This document shows positions 36,335 through 45,505 of a stretch of DNA of 64,000 bases, one piece after another. The notes below the pieces were generated by a model. It saw only the letters and a list, made by a program, of their open reading frames with translations. It had not been told where the DNA came from and ran no database searches. The position numbers were made by a program, and so were the translations under genes. The first letter of the stretch is position 1; the number at the start of each line of letters is the position of its first letter. Location of the stretch: positions 978,290 through 1,042,289 of the forward strand of contig NZ_JACIDJ010000001.1 in NCBI RefSeq assembly GCF_014196305.1, in the 5' to 3' direction. This stretch comes from Roseococcus suduntuyensis (GTDB lineage Bacteria; Pseudomonadota; Alphaproteobacteria; Acetobacterales; Acetobacteraceae).

Positions 36335-37315
36335 ATGAACCGACGCACCGCCCTGCGGCTCGCCCCCGCGCTGGGCCTTGGCCTGCCCGCCCTGGCCAGC
36401 GCGCAGCCCGCCTTCCCCGACCGCGCGCTCCGCCTGGTCATTCCCTTCACCCCCGGTGGCAGCAACGACATCGTGGGCCGCCTCATCGCCGAGGGCATGT
36501 CGGCGCGGCTGGGCAAGCCCATCGTGGTGGAGAACCGTGGCGGCGCGGGCGGGCTGATCGGCAATGACCTGGTGGCCAAGGCGCCGGCCGATGGCCACAC
36601 CCTGCTGCTGGCCGGCAGCGGCAGCTTCCTCATCTCCTCGCTGGTGCAGCCGCGCCTGCCCTATGACCCGGTGCGGGACTTCGCGCCGGTGGGCTATATC
36701 GGCGCCGCGCCCAACGTCATCACCGTCCATCCCTCGGTCGAGGCGCGCAACCTGGCCGACCTGCAGCGCGTGGCCCGCGCTGCGCGCACGCCGCTGCGCT
36801 TCGGCACGCCGGGCGTGGGCACCACCGGCCATGCGCTGGGCGCCATGATCGGCGTGGTGCTGGGGGTGGAGCTGGACGCCATCCATTACCGCGGCACCGG
36901 CCCCTCCATGGCGGACGCCATCGCGGGGCGCATCGACATCCTGACCAATGCCTCGGCGCCGCTGCTGCCGCCCATCGCGGCGGGGCAGTTGCGGCCGCTG
37001 GCCATCGCGGGCCGCACGCGCAGCGCCGCCCTGCCGGACCTGTCCACCAGCGTGGAGCAGGGCTTTCCGGACCTCGATTCCGCCACCTGGTATGCCATCC
37101 TGACCACGGCCGGCACGCCGCCCGACCGCATCGCCACGCTGCACGCCGCGCTGAATGCCGTGCTGGCCGAGCCCGAGGTCCGCCGCCGCCTGGTGGAGAG
37201 CGGCGTGGACGAGATCGCCCCCAGCGCCCAGCCCGCCGACCTGACGCGCTTCCTGGCGCAAGACCGCACGCGCTGGACGCAGGTGGTGGAGCGCGCGCGC
37301 CTGCGCGTCGAATAA
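36335..37315 (+). CDS. Tripartite tricarboxylate transporter (Bug-type) binding protein
   Basis: 326 residues, exported through a signal peptide (MNRRTALRLAPALGLG, cleavage after ASAQP). The Bug fold motifs PFTPGGSNDIVGRL and ENRGGAGGLIGNDLVAKA are present, and GTPGVGTTGHALGAM lines the binding site. TctA/TctB membrane partners are not in the window; Bug proteins without adjacent partners are common in this group. First of an apparent unit with the enoyl-CoA hydratase, 12 bases before it. Confidence 0.88.
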   Translation: MNRRTALRLAPALGLGLPALASAQPAFPDRALRLVIPFTPGGSNDIVGRLIAEGMSARLGKPIVVENRGGAGGLIGNDLVAKAPADGHTLLLAGSGSFLISSLVQPRLPYDPVRDFAPVGYIGAAPNVITVHPSVEARNLADLQRVARAARTPLRFGTPGVGTTGHALGAMIGVVLGVELDAIHYRGTGPSMADAIAGRIDILTNASAPLLPPIAAGQLRPLAIAGRTRSAALPDLSTSVEQGFPDLDSATWYAILTTAGTPPDRIATLHAALNAVLAEPEVRRRLVESGVDEIAPSAQPADLTRFLAQDRTRWTQVVERARLRVE

Positions 37316-37327
37316 GGAACACCGAGC

Positions 37328-38116
37328 ATGACCGAAGACAGCGCCATCCTTCTCACCACCACCGAGGGCGTGGCCACGCTGCGCCTCAACCGTCCCGCGC
37401 GCCGCAACGCCATTGATGACGCGACGCGCGCCCTGATGATCGAGGCGCTGGAGGCGGCGGCGGTGGACCCTGCCGTGCGCGCCCTGGTCGTCACCGGCAC
37501 GGGCAGCGCCTTCTGCGCGGGCGGCGATGTGCGCGGCATGCAGCAGCGCCTGTCGGCCCCGCCCGAGGAGGTGGCCTTCAACGGCTGGCGCCGCCAGGGC
37601 CGCACCCACCGCGCCGTCGCTTTGCTGCACAACTTTCCCAAGCCCACCATCGCGGCGGTGAACGGCGCGGCGGCAGGGCTGGGCTGCGACGTGGCCCTGT
37701 GCTGCGACTTCATCATGGCCGCCGAGAGCGCCCATTTCACCATGAGCTTCATCGCCCGCGGGCTGATCCCCGATGGCGGCGGCATGTATTTCCTGCCCCG
37801 CCGGGTGGGCCTGGCCCGCGCGAAGGAGCTGGTGTTCAGCGGCCGCCGTGTCGGCGCGGCCGAGGCGCTCTCCATGGGCATGATCGAGCGCGTGGTGCCC
37901 GATGACGCGCTGATGGCGGGCGCGGAAGCCTGGGCGCGCGAACTCTCCGGCGGGTCGCTGGCCGCGCTGGCCCTGGCGAAGTCGGTCATGGACCGCTCGC
38001 TGGAGATGAGCTTCGAGGATGTGCTGGCCGAAGGCTCCAAGGCCCAGGCCATGTGCTACACGACCGGCGAGCACCGCGCCTCGGTGGCGGAATTCCTCGC
38101 GAAGTCCAAGCGATGA
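37328..38116 (+). CDS. Enoyl-CoA hydratase/isomerase family protein
   Basis: 262 residues, crotonase fold. Oxyanion-hole segments GTGSAFCAGGDVRGM (near residue 60) and NGAAAGLGCDVALCCD (near residue 115), then FIARGLIPDGGGMYFLPR where one catalytic acid is expected. Lies between the Bug gene and the acyl-CoA ligase gene (ATGA overlap), consistent with a CoA-ester catabolic unit; reaction not resolved. Confidence 0.88.
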   Translation: MTEDSAILLTTTEGVATLRLNRPARRNAIDDATRALMIEALEAAAVDPAVRALVVTGTGSAFCAGGDVRGMQQRLSAPPEEVAFNGWRRQGRTHRAVALLHNFPKPTIAAVNGAAAGLGCDVALCCDFIMAAESAHFTMSFIARGLIPDGGGMYFLPRRVGLARAKELVFSGRRVGAAEALSMGMIERVVPDDALMAGAEAWARELSGGSLAALALAKSVMDRSLEMSFEDVLAEGSKAQAMCYTTGEHRASVAEFLAKSKR

Positions 38117-40182
38117 GTGCACTTGCCCGGCTGCTGCGGCCGCGCAGCGTGGCCGTCATCGGCGCCTCGGCCGATGCGTCCAAGATGACCGGCCGGCCCG
38201 TGGGCTACCTGCAGCGCCACGGCTTCCCGGGCGACATCTGGCCCGTGAACCCGCGCGCCGAGACCATCGCGGGCCTGCCCTGCTTCCCCGATGTGGCCTC
38301 CCTGCCCGGCGCGCCGGACGCCGCCATCGTGCTGCTCGGCCCCGAGCGCGCCGAGGCGGCGGTGCGCGACCTCGCCGCGCGGGGCTGCGGCGCCGCCATC
38401 GTGCTGGCCAGCGGCTATGGCGAGGCCAATGCGGAGGGCGCGGCGCGGCAGGAGGCGCTGAAGCGCGCGGCCGGCCCTATGCGGCTGCTGGGGCCCAACA
38501 CCATCGGGCTGGTGAACCTGACCGATGGCATCATGCTCTCGGCCACCGGGGCGCTGGAGGTGGGCGACCTGCCGGCGGGCGCCATTTCCGTCGCGTCGCA
38601 GTCGGGCGGCATCTTGGGCGCGCTGCTCTCCCGCGCGGCGGATCGCGGCATCGGCTTCGCCAAGCTCGTTTCCACCGGCAATGAGGCGGACCTGGACAGC
38701 AGCGACCTCATCGCGGAGCTGGTCGAGGACGAGGCCACGCGCGTCATCGCGGTCTACATGGAGGGGCTGCGCCGGCCGGAGGCCTTCCGCGCCGCCGCCC
38801 GCCGCGCCGCCGAACTCGGCAAGCCCATCGTGGTCTACAAGGTGGGGCGTTCGGAATCCGGGGCGCGGGCGGCGACCTCGCACACCGGGGCGCTGGCGGG
38901 AGCTGATCGCGTCTATGACGCGTTGTTCCGCCAATCGGGCGTGATCCGCGCGGAGAGCTTCAACGACCTGCTGGATATTCCGGCCGCCCTTGCCCATGGG
39001 CGGCGGGCGGCGGGGAACCGCGTGGCCATCCTGACCTCCACGGGCGGGGCGGGCACGCTGCTGGCCGACAATTGCGGGCTGGCGGGCATCGAGGTGCCGC
39101 CGCCCGATGCCGAGACCACCCAGCGCCTGGCCACCCTGCTGGACGAGGACCAAGCCACCATCGGCCGCAACCCGGTGGATGTGACGCTCGCCGGGCTGCG
39201 CCCCGATCTGTTCCGCGGCGCCATCACGGCGCTGCTGGACAGCCCGCTCTATGACGCGGTGGCGGTGGTGATCGGCTCCTCCGCGCTGGCGGCGCCGGAC
39301 ATCGTGGCGGGCGCCATCGTCGCGTGCCAGGCGACGAGCGCGAAGCCCATCCTGGCCTATGTCAGCCCGCACGCGCCGCACCTGGTGCGGCTGCTGAACG
39401 GCAAGGGCATCGCGGCCTTCGCCACGCCGGAGAGCTGCCCCACCGTGCTGCGGGCGCTGCGCGCGCCGGTGCTGCCGGCGGTGGCGGAGGGCGTGGTGGT
39501 GGATGCCTCGGCCCTGGCCGGGCTGCCCGCCGGCAATTTGAACGAGGCCGAGAGCAAGGCGCTGTTCGCCCGTTTCGGCCTGCCCGTGACGCGTGAGGCG
39601 GTGGCGCCCGACGCCGCCGCCGCGCAAGCCGCCGCGGAGGCGATGGGCGGCGAGGTGGTGCTGAAGATCCTCTCCCGCGCCATCGCCCACAAGAGCGAGC
39701 TGGGCGGGGTGAAGCTGGGCCTGACGCCCGCTGAAATTCCCGCCGCCTGCGCCGAGATGCTGGCGCGGGTCGCGGCCGCCGGCGCCCCCGCGCCCGAGGG
39801 TTTTTTGGTGCAGGAACGCCTGCGCGGTGGGGTCGAGATGATCCTGGGCTTCCACCGCGACCCGCAGCTGGGCCCCGTGCTGCTGCTGGGCGCGGGCGGC
39901 GTGGCGGCGGAGCTGTGGGAGGACACGGCGCTGCGCCTGCTGCCCCTGACCCGCGCCGATGCCCAGGCGATGCTGGAGGAACTGAAATCCGCACGCCTGC
40001 TGCGCGGCTTCCGGGGCGCCCCCCCCGCCGATGTTCCGGCCCTGCTCGACGCCATCATGGGTTTCGCCGCCATGGTGGGCGCGGCCGGCGAAAGGCTGGT
40101 GGAGGCGGAGATCAACCCGCTCTTCGTCCTGCCGGAGGGGCAGGGGGTCAGGGCGGTGGATGGGTTGGTCGTTTTGCGGTGA
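38113..40182 (+). CDS. Acetate--CoA ligase (ADP-forming)-type acyl-CoA synthetase, fused subunits
   Basis: 689 residues. N-terminal CoA-binding domain (RPRSVAVIGASAD, residues 9-21), succinyl-CoA-ligase-like domains with ASQSGGILGALL, and TSHTGALAGADR containing the phosphohistidine His near residue 260. C-terminal ATP-grasp domain begins about residue 480 (FARFGLPVTREAV, VLKILSRAIAHKSELGGVKLG). Makes or uses acyl-CoA with ADP/ATP exchange. The substrate acid is unknown. Coupled to enoyl-CoA hydratase upstream. Confidence 0.88.
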   Translation: MSALARLLRPRSVAVIGASADASKMTGRPVGYLQRHGFPGDIWPVNPRAETIAGLPCFPDVASLPGAPDAAIVLLGPERAEAAVRDLAARGCGAAIVLASGYGEANAEGAARQEALKRAAGPMRLLGPNTIGLVNLTDGIMLSATGALEVGDLPAGAISVASQSGGILGALLSRAADRGIGFAKLVSTGNEADLDSSDLIAELVEDEATRVIAVYMEGLRRPEAFRAAARRAAELGKPIVVYKVGRSESGARAATSHTGALAGADRVYDALFRQSGVIRAESFNDLLDIPAALAHGRRAAGNRVAILTSTGGAGTLLADNCGLAGIEVPPPDAETTQRLATLLDEDQATIGRNPVDVTLAGLRPDLFRGAITALLDSPLYDAVAVVIGSSALAAPDIVAGAIVACQATSAKPILAYVSPHAPHLVRLLNGKGIAAFATPESCPTVLRALRAPVLPAVAEGVVVDASALAGLPAGNLNEAESKALFARFGLPVTREAVAPDAAAAQAAAEAMGGEVVLKILSRAIAHKSELGGVKLGLTPAEIPAACAEMLARVAAAGAPAPEGFLVQERLRGGVEMILGFHRDPQLGPVLLLGAGGVAAELWEDTALRLLPLTRADAQAMLEELKSARLLRGFRGAPPADVPALLDAIMGFAAMVGAAGERLVEAEINPLFVLPEGQGVRAVDGLVVLR

Positions 40183-40185
40183 CGC

Positions 40186-40887
40186 TCAGGCTTTCCGCCA
40201 GGTCAGCACCAGCACGTCCCGGCTGGAGGGCAGGGCGGGGTCGGCGGGTTCCACCGGCGTCACGCCGTGCATCACCCGCCGGTCATCCATCACGGCCAGG
40301 TCCAGCAGCCCGTCCAGGGTGAAGCGCGCCAGTTCGGCACCCTCCGGGTCCGTCACGCGGGTTTCGCCGCCGCGCAGGTTGCGGCGGGCCAGCATGGCGA
40401 TCAGCACGACGTCCACGCCGTCATGGTGCACGCCCTCGGGCGTGGGCAGGCCGGGGGTGCCGGCGGCGGCCTCGATGCGGAACTGGTGCATTTCCACGAA
40501 CCAGGGCGTGTCGGGGTGCAGGTTGTCCGCCACCTCGCGGCCCAGGGCCAGCAGGCCCTGGCAGGCGGGGTGGGCGATGGTGGCGTCCTCCACCGGGGCG
40601 AACCACCGGTCCACGCCGCCATTCAGCGTGTTGTGGACCACCGCCTGGAAATGCGGCCGGTGCAGGCCGCGCACATGGTCGGGCCGGCCGGGCAGGGCCA
40701 GGAAATTGGCGAGGCGGCGGCGGCGGTAGCGCCCGCCATCGGCCATGAAGGCGTCGGTTTCCAGCCGCTGCCAGCTCGCCGCGAAATCGGCCAGCAGGGG
40801 GGCGGGCAGACGCAGGCGGGCGAGGCTCTCCTCCGGCCGCAGCCGCGCGAAGCCGTGGGTGCGGACCTCGTCCAGCAGGGCCGTCAT
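40186..40887 (-). CDS. 2OG-Fe dioxygenase-family protein
   Basis: 233 residues, cytoplasmic. Iron ligands are read in EGVHHDGVDVVLIAML (HxD type) and the distal His in DDRRVMHGVTPV; conserved arginine follows. Closest in pattern to the PF10014-type 2OG-Fe oxygenases that hydroxylate free amino acids, but the substrate is not shown. The stop faces the acyl-CoA ligase gene (convergent) and the start overlaps the LutA-like gene stop (ATGA), so the two minus-strand genes are coupled. Confidence 0.8.
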   Translation of the reverse strand: MTALLDEVRTHGFARLRPEESLARLRLPAPLLADFAASWQRLETDAFMADGGRYRRRRLANFLALPGRPDHVRGLHRPHFQAVVHNTLNGGVDRWFAPVEDATIAHPACQGLLALGREVADNLHPDTPWFVEMHQFRIEAAAGTPGLPTPEGVHHDGVDVVLIAMLARRNLRGGETRVTDPEGAELARFTLDGLLDLAVMDDRRVMHGVTPVEPADPALPSSRDVLVLTWRKA

Positions 40888-41648
40888 GACGCGTCTCCGA
40901 TGGGCGGCGCCTCATGCGTCATGTCGGCCAGCACCTCGGCCACGTGGCGCACGCGCACGGGGCTGCCCTCGCGCTTCAGGCGCCCGGCCATGTTCAGCAG
41001 GCAGCCCATGTCGCCCGCCAGCAGGGTGTCGGCGCCGGTGGCCGCGATGTCGGCGGTCTTGTCGCTGACCATGCGCGTCGAGATCTCGGGGTATTTCACG
41101 CAGAAGGTGCCGCCGAAGCCGCAGCAGATCTCGGGCTCGCGCATCTCGGTCAGCGTCAGGCCCGCCACGCTGCCCAGCAGGGCGCGGGGCTGCGCCTTCA
41201 CCCCCAGCTCCCGCAGGCCCGAGCAGCTGTCGTGATAGGTGGCGCGGCCGTCATAGCGCGCCGCCACCCCCGTCACGCCCAGCACATCGGTCAGGAAGGA
41301 CACCAGCTCATGCGTCTTGGCCGCCAGACGCTCGGCGCGGGCGCGGCCCTCGGGGTCGCCGGCGGCAAACAGGCCCGGGTAGTGGTGCGAGATCATGGCC
41401 GCGCAAGAGCCGGACGGCGCCACGGTGAAGTCATAGGGCAGGAAGGCGTCGATCACCTGGCGGGCGATGTCCTGCGTCGTGCGCCGGTCTCCGGAATTGA
41501 AGGCGGGCTGGCCGCAGCAGGTCTGGAGCGCGGGCACCTCCACCTGGCAGCCGGCCTCCTCCAGCAGCTTGATCGCGCTGAAGCCGACCGCGGGGCGGTG
41601 CAGGTCCACCAGGCAGGTAACGAAGAGGGCGACGCGGGGCTTGGCCAT
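40884..41648 (-). CDS. LutA/YkgE-like iron-sulfur (CCG-domain) protein
   Basis: 254 residues with two CCG domains: ALQTCCGQPAFNSG and EICCGFGGTFCVKYPE, the cysteine-rich signatures of LutA and glycolate-oxidase iron-sulfur subunits. VTCLVDLHRP is the N-terminal start. In LutABC lactate utilisation LutA works with LutB and LutC; neither is adjacent here, the partner being a 2OG oxygenase instead. Function as an electron-transfer subunit is inference. Confidence 0.85.
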   Translation of the reverse strand: MAKPRVALFVTCLVDLHRPAVGFSAIKLLEEAGCQVEVPALQTCCGQPAFNSGDRRTTQDIARQVIDAFLPYDFTVAPSGSCAAMISHHYPGLFAAGDPEGRARAERLAAKTHELVSFLTDVLGVTGVAARYDGRATYHDSCSGLRELGVKAQPRALLGSVAGLTLTEMREPEICCGFGGTFCVKYPEISTRMVSDKTADIAATGADTLLAGDMGCLLNMAGRLKREGSPVRVRHVAEVLADMTHEAPPIGDAS

Positions 41649-41719
41649 GGTGGCAAATTAGGGGTGAACCGCCCGGTCGGGAATGGAGGGCATGCGCGAT
41701 TTCCGCGCATGCCAGCCCC

Positions 41720-42004
41720 TCAGATGAACTCGCCCCGGAGAAAGCCCAGCGCGGGCAGCGGCCGCCACTTCCGCGGCAGGTCCGAACGCCGGATGGGCGT
41801 TACGGAATAATGCGGCACCGGCCGCTGGGAGCGGCGGAGGAAATCCTCATAGGCCCGCACCTGCTGCGCCCGCCAGGCGCGGTCTTCCAGGGCGGCGGCG
41901 CGGGAGCGGTAGATCTCGGCGACGCGATGCGCGCGGCCCACCGTGGCCACCACGGCCCACCAGCTGTCCTCATCGCCGCGCGGCACCGCCGCCAGATCGC
42001 GCAT
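41720..42004 (-). CDS. Hypothetical protein
   Basis: 94 residues from ATG 42004, or 106 from a TTG at 42040. Tryptophan- and arginine-rich (DEDSWWAVVATVGRAHRVAE, KWRPLP), no signal peptide or membrane segment. I do not recognise the family. It lies 71 bases upstream of the LutA-like gene on the same strand and 45 bases beyond the amtB terminator. Confidence 0.55.
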   Translation of the reverse strand: MRDLAAVPRGDEDSWWAVVATVGRAHRVAEIYRSRAAALEDRAWRAQQVRAYEDFLRRSQRPVPHYSVTPIRRSDLPRKWRPLPALGFLRGEFI

Positions 42005-42051
42005 GGAACAATAGAAGGGAAGGCGGCCGCGCCGGGTCAAGCGGAAGCTTG

Positions 42052-42090
42052 AAAAAGAAAGGGCGCGCCGGAGTTTCCCCCGGCGCGCCC
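42052..42090 (-). terminator. Rho-independent terminator of glnK-amtB
   Basis: GGGCGCGCCGG (42061-42071) pairs with CCGGCGCGCCC (42080-42090), 11 bp perfect, and on the minus strand is followed by TTTCTTTTT (42060-42052). It lies 121 bases past the amtB stop, beyond two dispersed repeats. Confidence 0.88.
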
Positions 42091-42101
42091 CTGATCACTG
42101 G

Positions 42102-42202
42102 CTGGAGTGCGATCCGCGAAGGCGGCATCGCCGAAGCGGTGAATCGCCCTCCCGGCAATCTGGAGTGCGATCCGCGAAGCGGTGAATCGCCCTCCCGGCA
42201 AT
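42102..42202 (-). repeat. Dispersed GATTCAC repeat, subtype A, two copies
   Basis: Copy 42102-42159 (58 bases) and copy 42160-42202 (43 bases). On the minus strand each starts ATTGCCGGGAGGGCGATTCA. The second lacks exactly 15 bases (one internal hairpin arm) between two CGAA words. They are transcribed as part of the glnK-amtB 3' region before the terminator. Confidence 0.85.
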
Positions 42203-42211
42203 GCCCAGGCG

Positions 42212-43543
42212 TCAGCCCAGGCGTTCGCCGTGCTGCGTGACGTCGAGGCCCTCGCGCTCTTCTTCCTCGGTGACGCGCAGGCCCACGATCACGTCCACGA
42301 TCTTGAAGAGGATGAAGGAAGCCACCGCGGTGAAGACGAAGGTCGCGGCCACGGCGTAGAACTGCTTCACCAGCTGCTCCATCGAGCCGCTGATGCCGGC
42401 CGGGTCCGCCGTGGTGGCCGACAGCGCGCCATACGCCAGCACGCCGGTCAGCAGCGCGCCCACGATGCCGCAGACGCCGTGAACGCCGAAGGCGTCCAGG
42501 CTGTCATCGTAGCCCAGCGCCTTCTTGAGCGCGGTCGCACCCCAGAAGCCGAACAGGCCGCCCACCACGCCGATGATCAGCGCGCCGTCCGGCAGCACGA
42601 AGCCGGCCGCCGGGGTGATGGCGACGAGGCCCGCCACGGCGCCCGAGATGGCGCCCAGCACCGACGGCTTGCCCTTGAACATCCACTCGGCCAGCAGCCA
42701 GGAGAGGGTGGCGGCGGCGGCGGCGAGGTGCGTCACCAGCATGGCCATGCCCGCACGGCCGCCGGCACCGACGGCCGAGCCCGCGTTGAAGCCGAACCAG
42801 CCCACCCACAGCAGCGAGGCGCCCACGACGGCGAGGCCCAGGTTGTGCGGCGACATGTTGTCCGTGCCGTAGCCCAGCCGCTTGCCGATCACGATGGCGC
42901 CCACCAGGCCGGCCACGCCCGCGTTGATGTGAACGACCGTGCCGCCCGCGAAGTCGAGCGCGCCGAGGGCGAAGATCCAGCCGTTCGGGTGCCACACCCA
43001 ATGCGCCACCGGCGCATAGACCAGCAGCGTCCAGAGCGAGATGAACACCAGCAGGGCGGAGAACTTGATGCGGTCCGCCAGCGCGCCCGTGATGAGGGCG
43101 GCCGTGATCACCGCGAAGGTGCCCTGGAAGGTGATGAAGACGCTTTCGGGGATGGTGGTGGCCACCGCGCTGTCACCGCTGCCCAGGGTGAAGGGCGCGC
43201 TCCAGTTGGTGCCCACGCCCGCCAGCATGAAGCGCGACAGGTCGCCGATATAGGCGCCGCCCTCGCCGAAGGCGATGCTGTAGCCGGCCACGACCCACAG
43301 GACGGAGACCAGCGCGCACACCACGAAGGACTGCGCCAGCGTGGACAGCACGTTCTTCTTGCGGACCATGCCCGCATAGAACAGCGCGACGCCGGGGATG
43401 GTCATCATCAGCACGATGGCCGTCGAGATGAGCATCCAGGCGGTGTCGCCCGTGTCCACCGTCGCCTCCTGCGCGAAGGCGGGCGCGCCAGACAGCGCCA
43501 GCAGCGGTGCGGCCATGAGCGCGCCGCGCAACCAGGACTTCAT
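42212..43543 (-). CDS. amtB: Ammonium transporter
   Basis: 443 residues. Signal-like N-terminus (MKSWLRGALMAAPLLALSG, cut near AFAQEA), then eleven membrane helices. The Amt signature DFAGGTVVHINAGVAGLVGA with the pore-lining histidine and GVHGVCGIVGALLTG with the second histidine are present. Trimeric gas/ammonium channel regulated by GlnK binding. Start set by homologues at MKSW, 32 bases after the glnK stop. Confidence 0.95.
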   Translation of the reverse strand: MKSWLRGALMAAPLLALSGAPAFAQEATVDTGDTAWMLISTAIVLMMTIPGVALFYAGMVRKKNVLSTLAQSFVVCALVSVLWVVAGYSIAFGEGGAYIGDLSRFMLAGVGTNWSAPFTLGSGDSAVATTIPESVFITFQGTFAVITAALITGALADRIKFSALLVFISLWTLLVYAPVAHWVWHPNGWIFALGALDFAGGTVVHINAGVAGLVGAIVIGKRLGYGTDNMSPHNLGLAVVGASLLWVGWFGFNAGSAVGAGGRAGMAMLVTHLAAAAATLSWLLAEWMFKGKPSVLGAISGAVAGLVAITPAAGFVLPDGALIIGVVGGLFGFWGATALKKALGYDDSLDAFGVHGVCGIVGALLTGVLAYGALSATTADPAGISGSMEQLVKQFYAVAATFVFTAVASFILFKIVDVIVGLRVTEEEEREGLDVTQHGERLG

Positions 43544-43575
43544 GTTCGGAATTCTCCCAAGGTTGGGCGCGCGCA

Positions 43576-43962
<387 letters not shown>

Positions 43963-43971
43963 CTACGGGTA

Positions 43972-43987
43972 TCCAAATCCCGTGCCA
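43972..43987 (-). promoter_or_regulatory. Sigma-54-like promoter upstream of glnK
   Basis: On the minus strand TGGCACGGGATTTGGA has GG at -24 and TTG(G) at -12 with the right spacing: TGGCACG, four bases, TTG. Only the final C of the -12 GC is replaced by G. The expected start site is about 45 bases before the glnK ATG. Nitrogen-limitation control via NtrC is the known pattern for glnK-amtB; I do not see a clear NtrC site. Confidence 0.6.
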
Positions 43988-44115
43988 TTCGGTTCGGGCA
44001 CGATTCATCGGGGGGTTGCGCGGGGGTTGCCTGTTTTGCGTGCAGAGTGACCCCATGCCACGGCGTCGGAACGCCCGACTCTTGCGCGTTCACGGAATCA
44101 ACTAAGCTGTCGCTC

Positions 44116-45348
44116 ATGAACCAGACGCTCGAAACCGAAGTCGCCATCCTGGGCGCCGGCCCCGTGGGGGCCACGCTGGCCGCCGCCCTCTCCGCCCGCG
44201 GCGTGCCCTGCGCCATCCTGGACGCCGCGCCCCTGCCGCCCATGGAACTGCAGGGTTTCGACGGGCGGGCCTATGCCATCGCGCTGGCCTCGCGCCGGGT
44301 GCTGGAGGCTGCGGGCATCTGGGACCGCCTGCCCACCACCCCCTGTCCCATCCAGGGCATCAAGGTGGCCGATGGGCGCATCGGCGAACGCCCCTCCTCG
44401 CTGGACCTCGACTTCGAGGCGGCCGAGGTCGCCGAAGACCCCTTCGGCTGGATGGTGGAGGCGCGCGCGCTCAGGGTCGCGCTCAACGCCCGCCTGCCCG
44501 AGCTGCCGGGCGTGCAGGTCTTCGCGCCCATGACGGCCGAGGTGGCGCGCGACGCGGACGGCGCCACCCTCACCCTGCGCGACGGGCGGCGCCTGCGCGC
44601 GCGGCTGGTGGTGGGGGCGGAGGGGCGCAATTCGCCGCTGCGCGCCTCGGCCGGCATCGGAAGCGCGCGGCACGACTACGGGCAGATCGGCATGGTGGGC
44701 GCCTTCGCCCATGAAAAGCCGCACAATAACCGCGCGCTGGAGCTGTTCCTCCCGGCCGGCCCCTTCGCGCAACTGCCGCTGAACGACCAGCACGAGTTCG
44801 GCACCAGCCACCTGCCGCACGCCTCGGCCTTCGTGCTGGCGGAAAGCCGCGGTGTCGCGCAGCGCCTGCTGGCCATGGACGATGCCCGCTTCAAGCGCGA
44901 ACTCCAGCGCCGCCTGGGCGACTGGCTGGGCGAGATCGAACCCATCGGCCGCCGCTGGTCCTATCCGCTGACCGCCATGCACGCGCTGCGCTACACGGCC
45001 GAACGCATGGCGCTGGCCGGCGATTCCGCCCATGGCATGCACCCCATCGCGGGGCAGGGGCTGAACATCGGCTTCCGCGACGTGGAATCCCTGGCCCGCC
45101 TGGTGGGCGACGCCCATGCCGCCGGCGAGGATGTGGGCAGCCCGGCCCTGCTCCGCCGCTACCAGGCCGAGCGCCGGCCCGATGCGCTGATGATGATCGG
45201 CGCGACCCACGCGCTGGAGAAGCTGTTCGGCAACGACATCGGCGTGGTGCGGCTGGCGCGGCGGCTGGGCATCGCGGCCGTGGACCGCATCCCCGCGCTG
45301 AAGCGCGCCTTCGCGCGGCAGGCCATGGGGTTGCCCCTGCGCGCATGA
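44116..45348 (+). CDS. UbiH/UbiF/COQ6-family ubiquinone hydroxylase
   Basis: 410-residue FAD-dependent monooxygenase of ubiquinone synthesis, membrane-associated. N-terminal FAD motif ILGAGPVGATLAAALSARG, GRAYAIALASRRVLEAAG, and the second FAD block LAGDSAHGMHPIAGQGLNIG near residue 300. Start at MNQTLETEV fits homologues; a longer frame from 44047 is poor. It is divergent from glnK. Which ring position it hydroxylates cannot be told; UbiH is the best guess by overall pattern. Confidence 0.88.
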   Translation: MNQTLETEVAILGAGPVGATLAAALSARGVPCAILDAAPLPPMELQGFDGRAYAIALASRRVLEAAGIWDRLPTTPCPIQGIKVADGRIGERPSSLDLDFEAAEVAEDPFGWMVEARALRVALNARLPELPGVQVFAPMTAEVARDADGATLTLRDGRRLRARLVVGAEGRNSPLRASAGIGSARHDYGQIGMVGAFAHEKPHNNRALELFLPAGPFAQLPLNDQHEFGTSHLPHASAFVLAESRGVAQRLLAMDDARFKRELQRRLGDWLGEIEPIGRRWSYPLTAMHALRYTAERMALAGDSAHGMHPIAGQGLNIGFRDVESLARLVGDAHAAGEDVGSPALLRRYQAERRPDALMMIGATHALEKLFGNDIGVVRLARRLGIAAVDRIPALKRAFARQAMGLPLRA

Positions 45349-45505
45349 AGCTGTCACGGAGGTGACGTAAAAGTTTCATTCACACGGGCTATGATGGCTG
45401 TTCGCGTCGCGAATTGGCGGTTTGGCGCGGCATTCCCAGCTTCCTGGACAAGGGGACCACAGGGTCCCGCGGCCTCCGGGCCGTCATTTCGACAGGAGTT
45501 TGGTC

